Counted from the first letter of the stretch, positions 43,563 through 52,682 are shown. The stretch is DNA of 64,000 nt from Candidatus Nitrosopumilus sp. (GCA_003331425.1 QOOS01000001.1:186001-250000), one strand, 5' to 3'. The notes: generated by a model not told the origin, from the letters alone. Translations and numbers: made by a program.

Positions 43563-44205
43563 TGTCTTTATAATATTTACAACTTTTTTTAATTTTGCAA
43601 ACATCACACATTGGTGAAATTGGTTTACAAATATTTTGACCATACATAACAAATGTGTCATTGATATCAATCCAATATTTTTTATCTATTTTTTTCATTA
43701 ACTCTTGTTCTGTTTCTTCAGGATTTTTTGTTTCAACTAAACCTAATCTATTTGAAATTCTATGAACATGAATGTCTACTGGTATAGCTGGTTTTTCAAA
43801 TGCATAAACTAAAACACAATTAGCAGTTTTTCTTCCAACACCTGGTAATTCTACTAATGTTTCAAGATCCTCTGGAACTTTATCTTTGTATTTTTTATGA
43901 ATTATTTTTGAAACTTCTATTATTCTTTTTGATTTTACATGAAAAAATCCAATTGATCTTATTATTTTTTCTACATCTTTGACTTTTGCATTTGCAAGGT
44001 CTTTTGGATTTTTGTATTTTTTAAATAATGCTTTCACTGCTTTTGTAGTTGTTTCATCCTTGGTTCTAGCTGAAAGAATTGTTCCTATCAAAATACTAAA
44101 TGGACCTGTTTCTGCATTATGTAGATCTCTTAATGCTGTAATTCTTGGTGGTTTTACAGAATTCATGGTATTTGTCATACCAGTAAGAATTTTTTTCATT
44201 TTCAA
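43549..44205 (-). CDS. nth: Endonuclease III
   Basis: The 218-residue protein has the helix-hairpin-helix LPGVGRKTANCVL with the catalytic Lys, the VDIHVHRISNRLGL motif with the catalytic Asp, and the C-terminal [4Fe-4S] loop CKPISPMCDVCKIKKSC. It removes oxidised pyrimidines and cuts abasic sites. The start could be the first or the third codon. Confidence 0.93.
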   Translation of the reverse strand: MKMKKILTGMTNTMNSVKPPRITALRDLHNAETGPFSILIGTILSARTKDETTTKAVKALFKKYKNPKDLANAKVKDVEKIIRSIGFFHVKSKRIIEVSKIIHKKYKDKVPEDLETLVELPGVGRKTANCVLVYAFEKPAIPVDIHVHRISNRLGLVETKNPEETEQELMKKIDKKYWIDINDTFVMYGQNICKPISPMCDVCKIKKSCKYYKDTNAS

Positions 44206-44247
44206 TTAACATTTACGCACAAGTATTATAACTGTAATAATGATATT

Positions 44248-45408
44248 TTGACATTGGAATTAACCCGTGAAGAAGAATCTGCTCTGAAAGGTGAAAATGG
44301 GGAAACTATGCAAATGGCATACAGAATTCTAGTTGCAACCGGTGAAGCAACTGATGCTGAAAAATTAATCCCAATTGAATGGGCTCATCTTTCTGGTGTA
44401 AATTATAATACAATTGGTGATGCAGGAGAAGAATTTCTTTCAACAATTAGTAAAGACGCCCGTGTTTCAGTAAAAACAACATTGAATCCAATGGGTTTTG
44501 ATATCGATAATGTGTCTAATTACAAATTAGATGAAAATTTTATTTCCAAACAACTCTCAATTAGAAATTCTTATGAAACAATGGGAGTCATTCCATCATT
44601 TTCTTGTATTCCATATGAAATTTTTGATATTCCAAAAAATGGAACACAAGTTGCATTTGCTGAAAGTAATGCAGCAATACATGCAAATTCTTATGATAAT
44701 TTAAAAACAAACAAAGAAAGTGCATTCAGTGCATTAGCTAGTGCAATAGTTGGAAAAAGTCCTTATTCGTCATTGCGTAAAGAGGATACTCCAAATATTA
44801 CAATTGAAATGAAAGTGAAAAATCCAAATGAATTATCATATGGGATGTTAGGCTTTTTTGCTGGAAAGGTAGGAGATACATCTGTAAATATTTCTGGTCT
44901 AGCTGAAATGGATCAAAGACAATGTAAAGCAATGTGCGGTGGAATGGGAACTTCTGGAACTTGTGCTAAATTTAATTTTGGTGAAGGTGATTCAAATACT
45001 GAAAAAATAGAATTTGATGAAAAAGAAATGCAAAATGTACATGATGAACTTAATACTTCAGAAAAAGGTGATATTATCACATTGGGTAGTCCTCAATTAG
45101 GTTTAGATGAAATTTCAGATCTTACTGCCAAATTGAAAGGTCGTTCGTTTGAAAAAAGATGTATGGTTTTCTTACCTAGAACAGTAAAAGAACAGGCACA
45201 AAAAATTGGATATATTTCAGAACTTGAACGTGCTGGATGTGAAATTCTTTCTGATTGCTGTACATGTCTGACCCCATTGATATCTAAAGATGATGTCGAT
45301 GCAGTAACCACAAATAGTATCAAAGGTGCATTTTATCTTAAAAATTCTAATGGTGTAGGTGTTAATTTAAAATCATTAAAAGAAATTGTAGAAGATGAAA
45401 CACGATGA
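44248..45408 (+). CDS. Phosphomevalonate dehydratase large subunit (aconitase X)
   Basis: The 386-residue protein is the AcnX catalytic domain (formerly DUF521): EWAHLSGVNYNTIGDAG, SCIPYEIFDIP, WGESNA-type block here FAESNAAIHANSYDN, and DCCTCLTPLI with Fe-S cysteines. In archaea this pair dehydrates (R)-5-phosphomevalonate in the archaeal mevalonate pathway. TTG 44248 is the start used. It overlaps the small subunit by four bases. Confidence 0.87.
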   Translation: MTLELTREEESALKGENGETMQMAYRILVATGEATDAEKLIPIEWAHLSGVNYNTIGDAGEEFLSTISKDARVSVKTTLNPMGFDIDNVSNYKLDENFISKQLSIRNSYETMGVIPSFSCIPYEIFDIPKNGTQVAFAESNAAIHANSYDNLKTNKESAFSALASAIVGKSPYSSLRKEDTPNITIEMKVKNPNELSYGMLGFFAGKVGDTSVNISGLAEMDQRQCKAMCGGMGTSGTCAKFNFGEGDSNTEKIEFDEKEMQNVHDELNTSEKGDIITLGSPQLGLDEISDLTAKLKGRSFEKRCMVFLPRTVKEQAQKIGYISELERAGCEILSDCCTCLTPLISKDDVDAVTTNSIKGAFYLKNSNGVGVNLKSLKEIVEDETR

Positions 45409-45794
45409 ATAAAATTTTAGTTTCAGGAAAAGTGGAAGGAATTGTTTTAAAATCAAATGATCCAATTAATTTTTTAGGTACAGTTGATAAAAAAACTGGA
45501 ATTATCAGCGATAAGAATCACACACTATTTGAAAAATCAATGAAAAATTTGGTCTTAGTATTTCCATCTGGAATTGGTAGTAGTGTTGGTGCATATACCA
45601 TCTACTCTATTAAATCAAATAATACAGCACCAATTGCAATGATTTGTAAAAAAGCAGATCTAACAGTTGCTACAGGTTGTGCATTAGCAAATATTCCATT
45701 AATTACAATTAGTGATGAAGAATTTGAATCAATTAAAACTGGAATGAACTTATCTCTTGATACTGATTCAACTACTCTAATTCATTATCAGTAG
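45405..45794 (+). CDS. Phosphomevalonate dehydratase small subunit (aconitase X swivel)
   Basis: The 129-residue swivel domain (DUF126) has VSGKVEGIVLKSNDPINFLGTVD, FPSGIGSSVGAYTIYS and a late ATGCALANIPLI. It pairs with the large subunit to bind substrate. The ATG overlaps the previous stop (ATGA), typical of coupled subunits. It overlaps the rqcH-like gene tail to tail by 23 bp. Confidence 0.87.
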   Translation: MNKILVSGKVEGIVLKSNDPINFLGTVDKKTGIISDKNHTLFEKSMKNLVLVFPSGIGSSVGAYTIYSIKSNNTAPIAMICKKADLTVATGCALANIPLITISDEEFESIKTGMNLSLDTDSTTLIHYQ

Positions 45795-47721
45795 AGATTT
45801 CTTTTTCTAAATCTCCTAAACTAATCTCTTTAATTTGACTTTTTCCGGCAGGTAAAGCACGAACAAATTCATCGATATTTATTTTTCTTGTAATATCTTC
45901 AAATATTTTTAAAAATTCAATTCTAATTTTTTTTGCACATTCTGCCATTTCTAATCCATTTGGTTCAATTATTGCATAACAAATAGAATTTTTTTTAATT
46001 GGTTCTGGCGGTCCACATGTTAAAACATAATCATTATCTTCTAATTTTATTATTCCAACAGCTAATTTTAGGGTCTCAGATTTGATAAAATTTCGTTGTC
46101 CTTCTATTGTAAATGATCCTTTAGGAAGAAATTCTCCGCTGGGTGCAGATTTTTTTACTTGGTCTGGAAGAACCCAGTAGGCACTAACTCCATACAACCC
46201 TTCTCTCCATGCTCTACTAAAACAGACTGTTGCAGCAGCTATTTGATTCATAGTTGTATCTGGTACATTTTCTGCGTCCTTTAAAATAAAAAATGGTGAT
46301 CCAAAAATATCACCATGAAAAACTTTATCATCTTTATCTAGGTGTTTTCTAATTACAGCTGAATTTGATGCTGCATCTCTACCACCGATTGTAAGAAATC
46401 CATCAGTAGTCATAAACCATCTATATCTTTCAAACCAATTTTTCTTTCTAATTTCTGAAACTACTTCTAAGTTTCTTTCAGCTTCAGTTTGATTTTGAAA
46501 TTTCTTTAATTTCTTTTCTGTTTTTTCTTTAATTGCTTGAATTGAATTAATGGCACCTGATTGTTTTTTTGCTTGATTAAACAAAACAGATGCAATTGAT
46601 TGAAGTGGAGATTCTGTATTTATCTTAATTTTTTCATCTTCTATAATTATCATCGAAATTCCTTTCTCGTTAATCAATTTTGCATTATTTGTTGCCAAAA
46701 TTACTTTTGCAGAATCGTTTGTTATTGAAATAATTCCTTTTGAAACCATTTCATAAAGTGAATTTGCTACATTTGTAATCTTTTTTGATTTTTCTTTTAC
46801 TGTTGCAATTGCTTTTTCTTGTTCAGATATTTGAGTTTCTAGATCTTTAATTTTTTTATCTGAACCACTAGTTTGAATTGATTTTCCTTTATCTACTATA
46901 TTTTTTGTAAATACTGTATCTAATCCTTCAATAAATGTAGAAACACTAGTGATTTTACCTTCTAATTTACCTAATTTTACTGGAAGAACTTCTATTTTTT
47001 CATTTTCAACAATTACTGGTTCATGATTTCCTAATACAATATCTGAAATAATATTTTTTGTAGTTTGATAAATTTTTTCTATTTCTTCTTTTGTTAATAA
47101 ATTACCAATTTTTTTAGGATCTATATTTGTAATTTCAAAAACAGATTCAACATATTTTTTAGGTAATCCTAAAGTTCTTCCAAACCATTTTGCAGCAATT
47201 AAATCTGTATTTTTTAATTCATCAAAATCTGATTCTGTCAAATTAAAAATATCTAAATTATTTTCTGGGGGTTGTGTGTAGTCTAATCCTACACTAAGTT
47301 TTCTATGTCTAACTTCAATTGAATGTTGTAAGGCTAAAATTTTCATTTCATTATTACAAAGTAAAATATTTCCATCTCCAAAAAATTCTCCGACTAAAAT
47401 GAATTCTTTTCCAAATCCCTCAAATGTAAAATATGCAATTCTTTCAGCACCTATTTGTTCAATTTTTTTTAATTTTAATCGAAGTAAATCACTTCTTAAC
47501 CTCTTCAACAATCTATTTGGCTCCATTTGATCAATCTTTACTTTAGTTAGCCAAACACCAGATGTTGATATCATCATAAAGAGATCGCTTTTTTCTGTAT
47601 GATGAAGTTTGAATAGAATACTGTCTTTTGTTATTCCGTAGATATTACTGATATAGTATCCTTGAACTTGTTCAGAAATTTGATTTACTAAATATCTTAA
47701 TTCAATTCCAGCTAATGCCAT
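45772..47721 (-). CDS. rqcH: RqcH/NEMF-like NFACT ribosome quality-control protein
   Basis: The 649 residues follow NFACT order: NFACT-N (1-180, MALAGIELRYLVNQISEQVQGYYISNIYG), HhH, a coiled coil (about 285-420, LETQISEQEKAIATVKEKSKK) and NFACT-R (about 430-560, WFERYRWFMTTDGFLTIGGRDAASN). Family members bind stalled 50S subunits with peptidyl-tRNA and add alanine tails. The TGG-type DxR motif in NFACT-R appears intact (GGRDAASN). Confidence 0.9.
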   Translation of the reverse strand: MALAGIELRYLVNQISEQVQGYYISNIYGITKDSILFKLHHTEKSDLFMMISTSGVWLTKVKIDQMEPNRLLKRLRSDLLRLKLKKIEQIGAERIAYFTFEGFGKEFILVGEFFGDGNILLCNNEMKILALQHSIEVRHRKLSVGLDYTQPPENNLDIFNLTESDFDELKNTDLIAAKWFGRTLGLPKKYVESVFEITNIDPKKIGNLLTKEEIEKIYQTTKNIISDIVLGNHEPVIVENEKIEVLPVKLGKLEGKITSVSTFIEGLDTVFTKNIVDKGKSIQTSGSDKKIKDLETQISEQEKAIATVKEKSKKITNVANSLYEMVSKGIISITNDSAKVILATNNAKLINEKGISMIIIEDEKIKINTESPLQSIASVLFNQAKKQSGAINSIQAIKEKTEKKLKKFQNQTEAERNLEVVSEIRKKNWFERYRWFMTTDGFLTIGGRDAASNSAVIRKHLDKDDKVFHGDIFGSPFFILKDAENVPDTTMNQIAAATVCFSRAWREGLYGVSAYWVLPDQVKKSAPSGEFLPKGSFTIEGQRNFIKSETLKLAVGIIKLEDNDYVLTCGPPEPIKKNSICYAIIEPNGLEMAECAKKIRIEFLKIFEDITRKINIDEFVRALPAGKSQIKEISLGDLEKEISTDNELE

Positions 47722-47825
47722 AATTATCGTGTTTAATCTCTAAAATTATACCCTTCCTATACTGTGCTCAAGTTTTTACCAAAGATATTAAACATGGTTT
47801 GCTTGATTTACGCTAGAAATTTACT

Positions 47826-48308
47826 TTGGCCAAATTTAAAAAGAAAAAATCAGCACCTACGCCTGGAAATGATGATTCTAAACCTAAAATTGAAGAAAAT
47901 ATTGATATTCCTGAAACAGAAAACTCTCCACCTACTACAAATAATTCCAAAGAACCATCAAAAGATCCACCAATTAGCGTAGCTGAAAAAAGTGAAAAAG
48001 ACAAAAAATTAGCCAAATTATTTTGGATGCGTATTGCTTTAGGAGTTATTGCAGGTGTTGCAACTACTTTTATTTTTGAAGACATTGAAGGTGAAGAAAG
48101 AAGATGGGCATCAATTGGATTTATGATAATAGTATTTTTTGCTTCAATTATAGTTGCTAAAGGAATGAATATGCAATTGCCATCATCAGATAGAAAAAAA
48201 ATTGTTACACAAGGTATCGGTAGCTACGTATTTTTGTATTTATTTACATGGATTGTAAGTTATACATTAACACATCTTGGAGATATCTCTACAGGAATTA
48301 ATTTATAA
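47826..48308 (+). CDS. Three-helix membrane protein with disordered N terminus
   Basis: The 160-residue protein begins at TTG 47826 with a basic, Pro/Ser-rich, probably disordered stretch to about 58, then three hydrophobic helices (WMRIALGVIAGVATTFIF, WASIGFMIIVFFASIIVAKG, IGSYVFLYLFTWIVSYTL). The arrangement is reminiscent of EMC6-type archaeal proteins but motifs are too weak to name it. It precedes cbiT by 26 bp. Confidence 0.6.
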   Translation: MAKFKKKKSAPTPGNDDSKPKIEENIDIPETENSPPTTNNSKEPSKDPPISVAEKSEKDKKLAKLFWMRIALGVIAGVATTFIFEDIEGEERRWASIGFMIIVFFASIIVAKGMNMQLPSSDRKKIVTQGIGSYVFLYLFTWIVSYTLTHLGDISTGINL

Positions 48309-48334
48309 TTAAATTTTGAGTAGGACGATAATTT

Positions 48335-48925
48335 ATGTGGAATTATAAAACACCTGGAATTCCTGATGAACATTTTGAACGTGCTGAAAAAGTTCCAATT
48401 ACTAAAGAAGAAGTAAGAACAATACAACTCAGTAAAGCAAGATTGAAACCAGGTCAAACTGTTTATGATATTGGTTGTGGTAGTGGTTCTATTTCTGTAG
48501 AGGCTGGAATTCAAATTGAATCAAGTGGAAAAGTATTAGCAATTGATTATGATGAAAATGCTGTTGAATTAACTAAAAAGAATTTAAAAAAATTTAATCT
48601 TTCAAATGTTTCTGTACTCTTTGGAAATGCTAAAGAAAAAATTTCTGATTTAGAAATGGCAGATGTTATTTTTATTGGTGGTACAGGTGGTGATACCAGT
48701 GATATTGTCAAACTTTCTGAAAATAAACTAAAAACTGGTGGCAGAATAGTAATTGGGATTATTCTAATTGAAACATTATATTCTGTTTTACAAATTCTTG
48801 ATACTCTGAAGTTTGATTCTATTGATATTACACAAGTTACTATTTCTAAGAGCAGAAAAACCACTACTGGTACTATGATGTTAGCTCGAAATCCTGTTAC
48901 TATAATATCTGCCACAAAAGTATAA
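48335..48925 (+). CDS. cbiT: Cobalt-precorrin C15-methyltransferase/decarboxylase (CbiT)
   Basis: The 196-residue Rossmann methyltransferase begins MWNYKTPGIPDEHFERAEKVPITKEEVR, the CbiT start, and has the SAM motif VYDIGCGSGSISVEAG and FIGGTGGDTSDIV. It methylates C15 and decarboxylates the C12 side chain in corrin synthesis. The usual fusion partner CbiE is encoded alone at 5325. Confidence 0.9.
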   Translation: MWNYKTPGIPDEHFERAEKVPITKEEVRTIQLSKARLKPGQTVYDIGCGSGSISVEAGIQIESSGKVLAIDYDENAVELTKKNLKKFNLSNVSVLFGNAKEKISDLEMADVIFIGGTGGDTSDIVKLSENKLKTGGRIVIGIILIETLYSVLQILDTLKFDSIDITQVTISKSRKTTTGTMMLARNPVTIISATKV

Positions 48926-49002
48926 TCTAGACCGTATTGGTTTCTTAAACAATTTTGTGCCTAGAAATCAATTGATTTCATAAATATGGCATATTATGGA
49001 TA

Positions 49003-50136
49003 ATGATATTGAAATCAGTATTCATTATTGGAATAGTAGCAGTTGCCATGATTGGAGTTATGGTTCCAAGTGTTTTTGCACAACAGTTTGAAGATTTTGA
49101 TTATAGTATTAGAGGTGGAGAAGTTTTAAAATTTGAATTAGATGCAGATAACACATCTTTACTAATTTCCATTGATGCAAGAGCAAGAGGAGAATTAATC
49201 ATAACGTTACCTAGAGCCATAATTGATGCAAAAGTAGGCTCTGAGGATACTGATTTTGATGTGTTTATTCGTGGAATGCAACTTTCTTCATATGAAGAAA
49301 CTATCACTCCTTATGATAGAACGGTCACCATTCCTTTCAAAAGATCAAATGATGAATTATCTATTGTTGGAACACACATATTTTCACAACCTGCAGCTAC
49401 AATGCAGACACAGTCTGTAGAACAAATGGTACAATCAGAATTAAATGAAGAGATACCTAACAGACAAGCAAAATTATTGATTTTTTCAGATACAGAATGG
49501 GCAGGTGCATTTCAATCTTCAAACATAGATTTTACTGAAATAGCTGGTCAGAATAATGAGGATGTTCTTTTTGAATGTAATTCTAATATGGGAAGTCAAG
49601 CTCTATTTGGTGCAAAAATTCAAAAATTAACACAAGAAGGTTATTTGGAACTTTTTGTAATTCAAAATCAAAAAATAATATCACAGGGTTATACTGAAGC
49701 AAGTTTTGGAGAAGTATACATTACAGACAATTGTATGTCTAATTCTGGTCCTGTACCAATTCCTGATGGTGGAGGTTGTCTAATTGCAACAGCAACTTAT
49801 GGTAGTGAGCTAGCTCCACAAGTTCAACAACTCCGTGAGTTAAGGGATAATCAATTACTAAATACAGAATCTGGTTCAGCATTCATGGGAATGTTTAACG
49901 ATGTTTACTATTCCTTTTCACCAATGATTGCAGATTATGAAAGAGAAAATCCACTATTCAAAGAAGCAGTAAAGCTTGCAATTACACCAATGATTTTCAC
50001 GTTATCTTTGATGGAGAATGCAGAATCAGAATCAGAAGTATTGGGTATGGGAATTTCTGTAATTGCACTAAACCTTGGAATGTATCTTGCAGTTCCAGCT
50101 ATAGTTCTAGTTGGAATTAGAAAATCCATTTTTTAA
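49003..50136 (+). CDS. Exported protein with CFI-box-like C-terminal domain
   Basis: The 377-residue protein has a signal peptide (IIGIVAVAMIGVMVPSVFA), a beta-rich exported region to about 250, and from 256 the module GGGCLIATATYGS of about 120 residues, ending in a membrane helix. The module is about 80% identical in residues to the tail of the cyclophilin protein at 6608, with the first 36 bases identical. A TATA-like sequence lies about 20-25 bases before ATG 49003. The N-terminal domain is unidentified. Confidence 0.78.
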   Translation: MILKSVFIIGIVAVAMIGVMVPSVFAQQFEDFDYSIRGGEVLKFELDADNTSLLISIDARARGELIITLPRAIIDAKVGSEDTDFDVFIRGMQLSSYEETITPYDRTVTIPFKRSNDELSIVGTHIFSQPAATMQTQSVEQMVQSELNEEIPNRQAKLLIFSDTEWAGAFQSSNIDFTEIAGQNNEDVLFECNSNMGSQALFGAKIQKLTQEGYLELFVIQNQKIISQGYTEASFGEVYITDNCMSNSGPVPIPDGGGCLIATATYGSELAPQVQQLRELRDNQLLNTESGSAFMGMFNDVYYSFSPMIADYERENPLFKEAVKLAITPMIFTLSLMENAESESEVLGMGISVIALNLGMYLAVPAIVLVGIRKSIF

Positions 50137-50151
50137 AATCAAATTAATTAT

Positions 50152-50207
50152 TGAGAAAGGTAACCTACAATACTCGAGAGGATTTGAGTACTGTTGGTTC
50201 TTTCTCA
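50152..50207. ncRNA. Long imperfect hairpin between the CFI-box gene and cbiL
   Basis: TGAGAAAG (50152-50159), then AACC, ACA and TACTC, pair with GAGTA, TGT, GGTT and CTTTCTCA (to 50207), with small bulges and a loop GAGAGGATTT. The arms cover about 20 base pairs. It may end the upstream gene or control cbiL, which starts 133 bases later. No poly-T run follows directly, which argues against a simple terminator. Confidence 0.5.
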
Positions 50208-50339
50208 CATTAGATACAACTTGATTGCTTTTAAGACCATCAAAATCAATAATTTGTCTTTTGAAAAGGCAAAAAGTTGTTTATTTTGTTTGCCAAGATA
50301 CAATCTAGACTTTTAATTGGGGGAAAAGGTAGCAAAATC

Positions 50340-51062
50340 ATGCCTGGATTAATTGGAATTGGTGTAGGTCCTGGAGACGTAGAACTCTTAACTGTTAAAG
50401 CAGTAAAGGCAATTCAAAATGCCGATATTATCATGTGTCCAGCTTCTAAAGAGACACGACCTAGTATTGCATTATCCGTTGTTTCATCTATTATAGATAA
50501 ATCCAAAAATCAAGAAATTATTAAATTAATTTTTCCTATGACTAAAGACAAAGACATTCTAGAGGAATCATGGAAAAGAAATGCCAAAATAATGGCTGAA
50601 ACTGTTTTGAAAGGAAAAAATGTTGTCTATCTTACAGTAGGTGATCCATATCTGTATAGTACATGGATTTACATGCATAGAGATTTGAAAGAAAAATATC
50701 CTGATATGAACATTAGTGTAGTACCAGGTATTGTATCCATATTCTCATTTGCATCAAAAGTTGGAGTTAGTGTTGCAGAAGGTGCTGAAAAAGTTGCAAT
50801 CATTCCATCTTGTTATGATTTATCTAGTGTAAAAGAAATTGCAAGACATTCTGAATCAATGATATTTCTTAAAGATGGTAGATATTTTGATCAAGTAATT
50901 GAAGTGCTAAAAGAATCTGGATTCCCAGATGATTCTCTTTTTGCAATTGGACAAGATTTGGGAACAGAAAATGAAATTATACGAACTATGAAATTAGGTG
51001 AAGTAAATGATGATTCATTAACTACAAAATATTTTTCAATTTTGGTGGTAAAACGTGTCTAA
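50340..51062 (+). CDS. cbiL: Cobalt-precorrin-2 C20-methyltransferase (CbiL)
   Basis: From ATG 50340 the 240-residue protein begins MPGLIGIGVGPGDVELLTVKAVKAI, the tetrapyrrole-methylase loop, with ADIIMCPAS, VYLTVGDPYLYSTWIYMHR and SVVPGIVSIFSFASKVG. These features fit C20 methylation. A GTG/TTG start 63 bases upstream would add an unusual extension. It overlaps cbiF by eight bases. Confidence 0.87.
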   Translation: MPGLIGIGVGPGDVELLTVKAVKAIQNADIIMCPASKETRPSIALSVVSSIIDKSKNQEIIKLIFPMTKDKDILEESWKRNAKIMAETVLKGKNVVYLTVGDPYLYSTWIYMHRDLKEKYPDMNISVVPGIVSIFSFASKVGVSVAEGAEKVAIIPSCYDLSSVKEIARHSESMIFLKDGRYFDQVIEVLKESGFPDDSLFAIGQDLGTENEIIRTMKLGEVNDDSLTTKYFSILVVKRV

Positions 51063-51819
51063 CGTATTTTTTGTCGGTTGCGGTCCAGGTGATCCTGAAC
51101 TAATTACAGTAAAAGCAAAAAAATTAATTCAAAAAGCTGATGTTGTAGTTTATTCTGGTTCACTAATTCCTGAACCAATTTTGAAATTATGTAAAAAAGG
51201 AAAACTCCATGATGCTGCAAAATTAGTTAGAGAAGAAATTTTTGATTTGTTGTATAAAAATGCAAAAAAAGACAAACTAGTTGTTAGACTTCATGATGGG
51301 GATCCTGCAATTTATGGTGCAATAAGAGAACAGATTGATAATTTAGAAAAAAAAGGAATAGAATCTACTGTTGTGCCTGGCGTTACATCATTTTTAGCCT
51401 CAGCAGCGGCACTTGGAACCCAATTAACTCTACCTGGCGTTACTCAAACTATGATAATTACAAGAGCAGAAGCAAGAACGAAGGTTCCTAAAAGAGAACA
51501 AATTTCTGAACTTGCAAAACATCAAGCTACATTAATTTTTTATCTCAGTGTTCATTTACTCAATAAAATTTCAAAAGAAGCTATTGAGGGAGGATACAAA
51601 AAAACTACACCTGTTGCAGTTGTTTACCGAGCAAGTAGAAAAGATCAAAAAATAATTATTGGAACACTTACAGATATTGCAAGTAAAGTGAAAGCTGAAA
51701 AAATTACAATGACTGCTATTGTAATCATTGGAGATGTGATTAAACCAAAATCTTATGAATATTCAAAACTTTATGATAAAACATTTACTCATGGATTTAG
51801 AAAAGCAAAAACTAAGTAG
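51055..51819 (+). CDS. cbiF: Cobalt-precorrin-4 C11-methyltransferase (CbiF)
   Basis: The 254-residue protein begins MSNVFFVGCGPGDPELITVKAKKLI from GTG 51055 and has VVYSGSLIP, RLHDGDPAIYGAIREQ and STVVPGVTSFLASAAALGTQLTLPGVTQTMIITRAEARTKVP, the CbiF/CobM pattern. It follows cbiL with overlap and converges on the racemase-like gene by eight bases. Confidence 0.92.
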   Translation: MSNVFFVGCGPGDPELITVKAKKLIQKADVVVYSGSLIPEPILKLCKKGKLHDAAKLVREEIFDLLYKNAKKDKLVVRLHDGDPAIYGAIREQIDNLEKKGIESTVVPGVTSFLASAAALGTQLTLPGVTQTMIITRAEARTKVPKREQISELAKHQATLIFYLSVHLLNKISKEAIEGGYKKTTPVAVVYRASRKDQKIIIGTLTDIASKVKAEKITMTAIVIIGDVIKPKSYEYSKLYDKTFTHGFRKAKTK

Positions 51820-52576
51820 ATAAATAATTTATTTTATTTTTAATACCAATTTTATTTAATTTATTTTTAAAATTAATTATATCACCTGATGTAAAAATTT
51901 TTAGTGAATTTCTTTTTGATTGTTTATTTTTAATTTTCAGAAAAATTTTTTTTGCAACTAAACTTCCTGGATCAATAAACTCAACTTGTGGAAATTCTTT
52001 TTCTAATAATGTTTTTAGAAATAATAAATGAGTACTTGATAATGTAATCACATCAATTTTTTCTGTAATAATATAATCATCTAAACTTTTTTTAATTATT
52101 TTTTTACAATATTTTTTATTATTGAGAAATTTTCCTGATTCTACTAAATCCACAAGATTTGAACCATTAATTTTAAAAATTTTATATGATTTTGGAATAT
52201 TATTTTCTTTAACATAATTTTCAAGTCCTTTACTGTTAACTGAAGCCTTTGTTGCAAGAATTCCAATTTTTTTTGATTTTGATTTTTTTTGTGCTAATTT
52301 TAAAGGAGGTTTAACATCTATTATTTTCCCTGTTTGTAAATTTAACATTAGACTTGGTGTATTTGATGCAACAACAATAACATCAGGCGTAAATTTTTTT
52401 TCTAACATATTGATAGTTTTTTTAATTATTGAGGCTATTTGAGCCTGGGATTTGTTACCATATGGATAGTTCTTTTGATCTGCAAAATATACGATATCTG
52501 TTTTCATAATTTTTTTAATTTCTTTAATTATTGAAATTGAGCCTAATCCTGAATCAAAAACAACAATTTTTGCCAA
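51812..52576 (-). CDS. Glutamate racemase-fold protein lacking both catalytic cysteines
   Basis: The 254-residue protein matches the Asp/Glu racemase family: VFDSGLGSISIIKEI with Asp8, YFADQKNYPYGNKS, and late sequences. The first catalytic Cys (ACNT) is Ser71 in ASNTPS, codon TCA at 52364-52366. The second (GCTH) is Ser181 in SSTHLL, codon AGT at 52034-52036. Glutamate racemisation by the cysteine mechanism is thus unlikely. The organism type lacks peptidoglycan, so another role is expected. Confidence 0.75.
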   Translation of the reverse strand: MAKIVVFDSGLGSISIIKEIKKIMKTDIVYFADQKNYPYGNKSQAQIASIIKKTINMLEKKFTPDVIVVASNTPSLMLNLQTGKIIDVKPPLKLAQKKSKSKKIGILATKASVNSKGLENYVKENNIPKSYKIFKINGSNLVDLVESGKFLNNKKYCKKIIKKSLDDYIITEKIDVITLSSTHLLFLKTLLEKEFPQVEFIDPGSLVAKKIFLKIKNKQSKRNSLKIFTSGDIINFKNKLNKIGIKNKINYLST

Positions 52577-52682
52577 TAATTTGTTTTGATTAATCGACCA
52601 TTATACTTTGTTAGCTAATTTTACTCAAAAGCTGATCTAAATTTACACTGTTGATTAAGACTAAATTTCTAAATCCATTATC

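Noticed and set aside
50152-50207. Interpretation as a cobalamin riboswitch before cbiL
   Set aside because: No B12-box-like sequence and the element is a single hairpin without the multi-helix core.
51812-52576. Annotation as a functional glutamate racemase
   Set aside because: Both catalytic cysteines are serine, and no peptidoglycan genes are seen.
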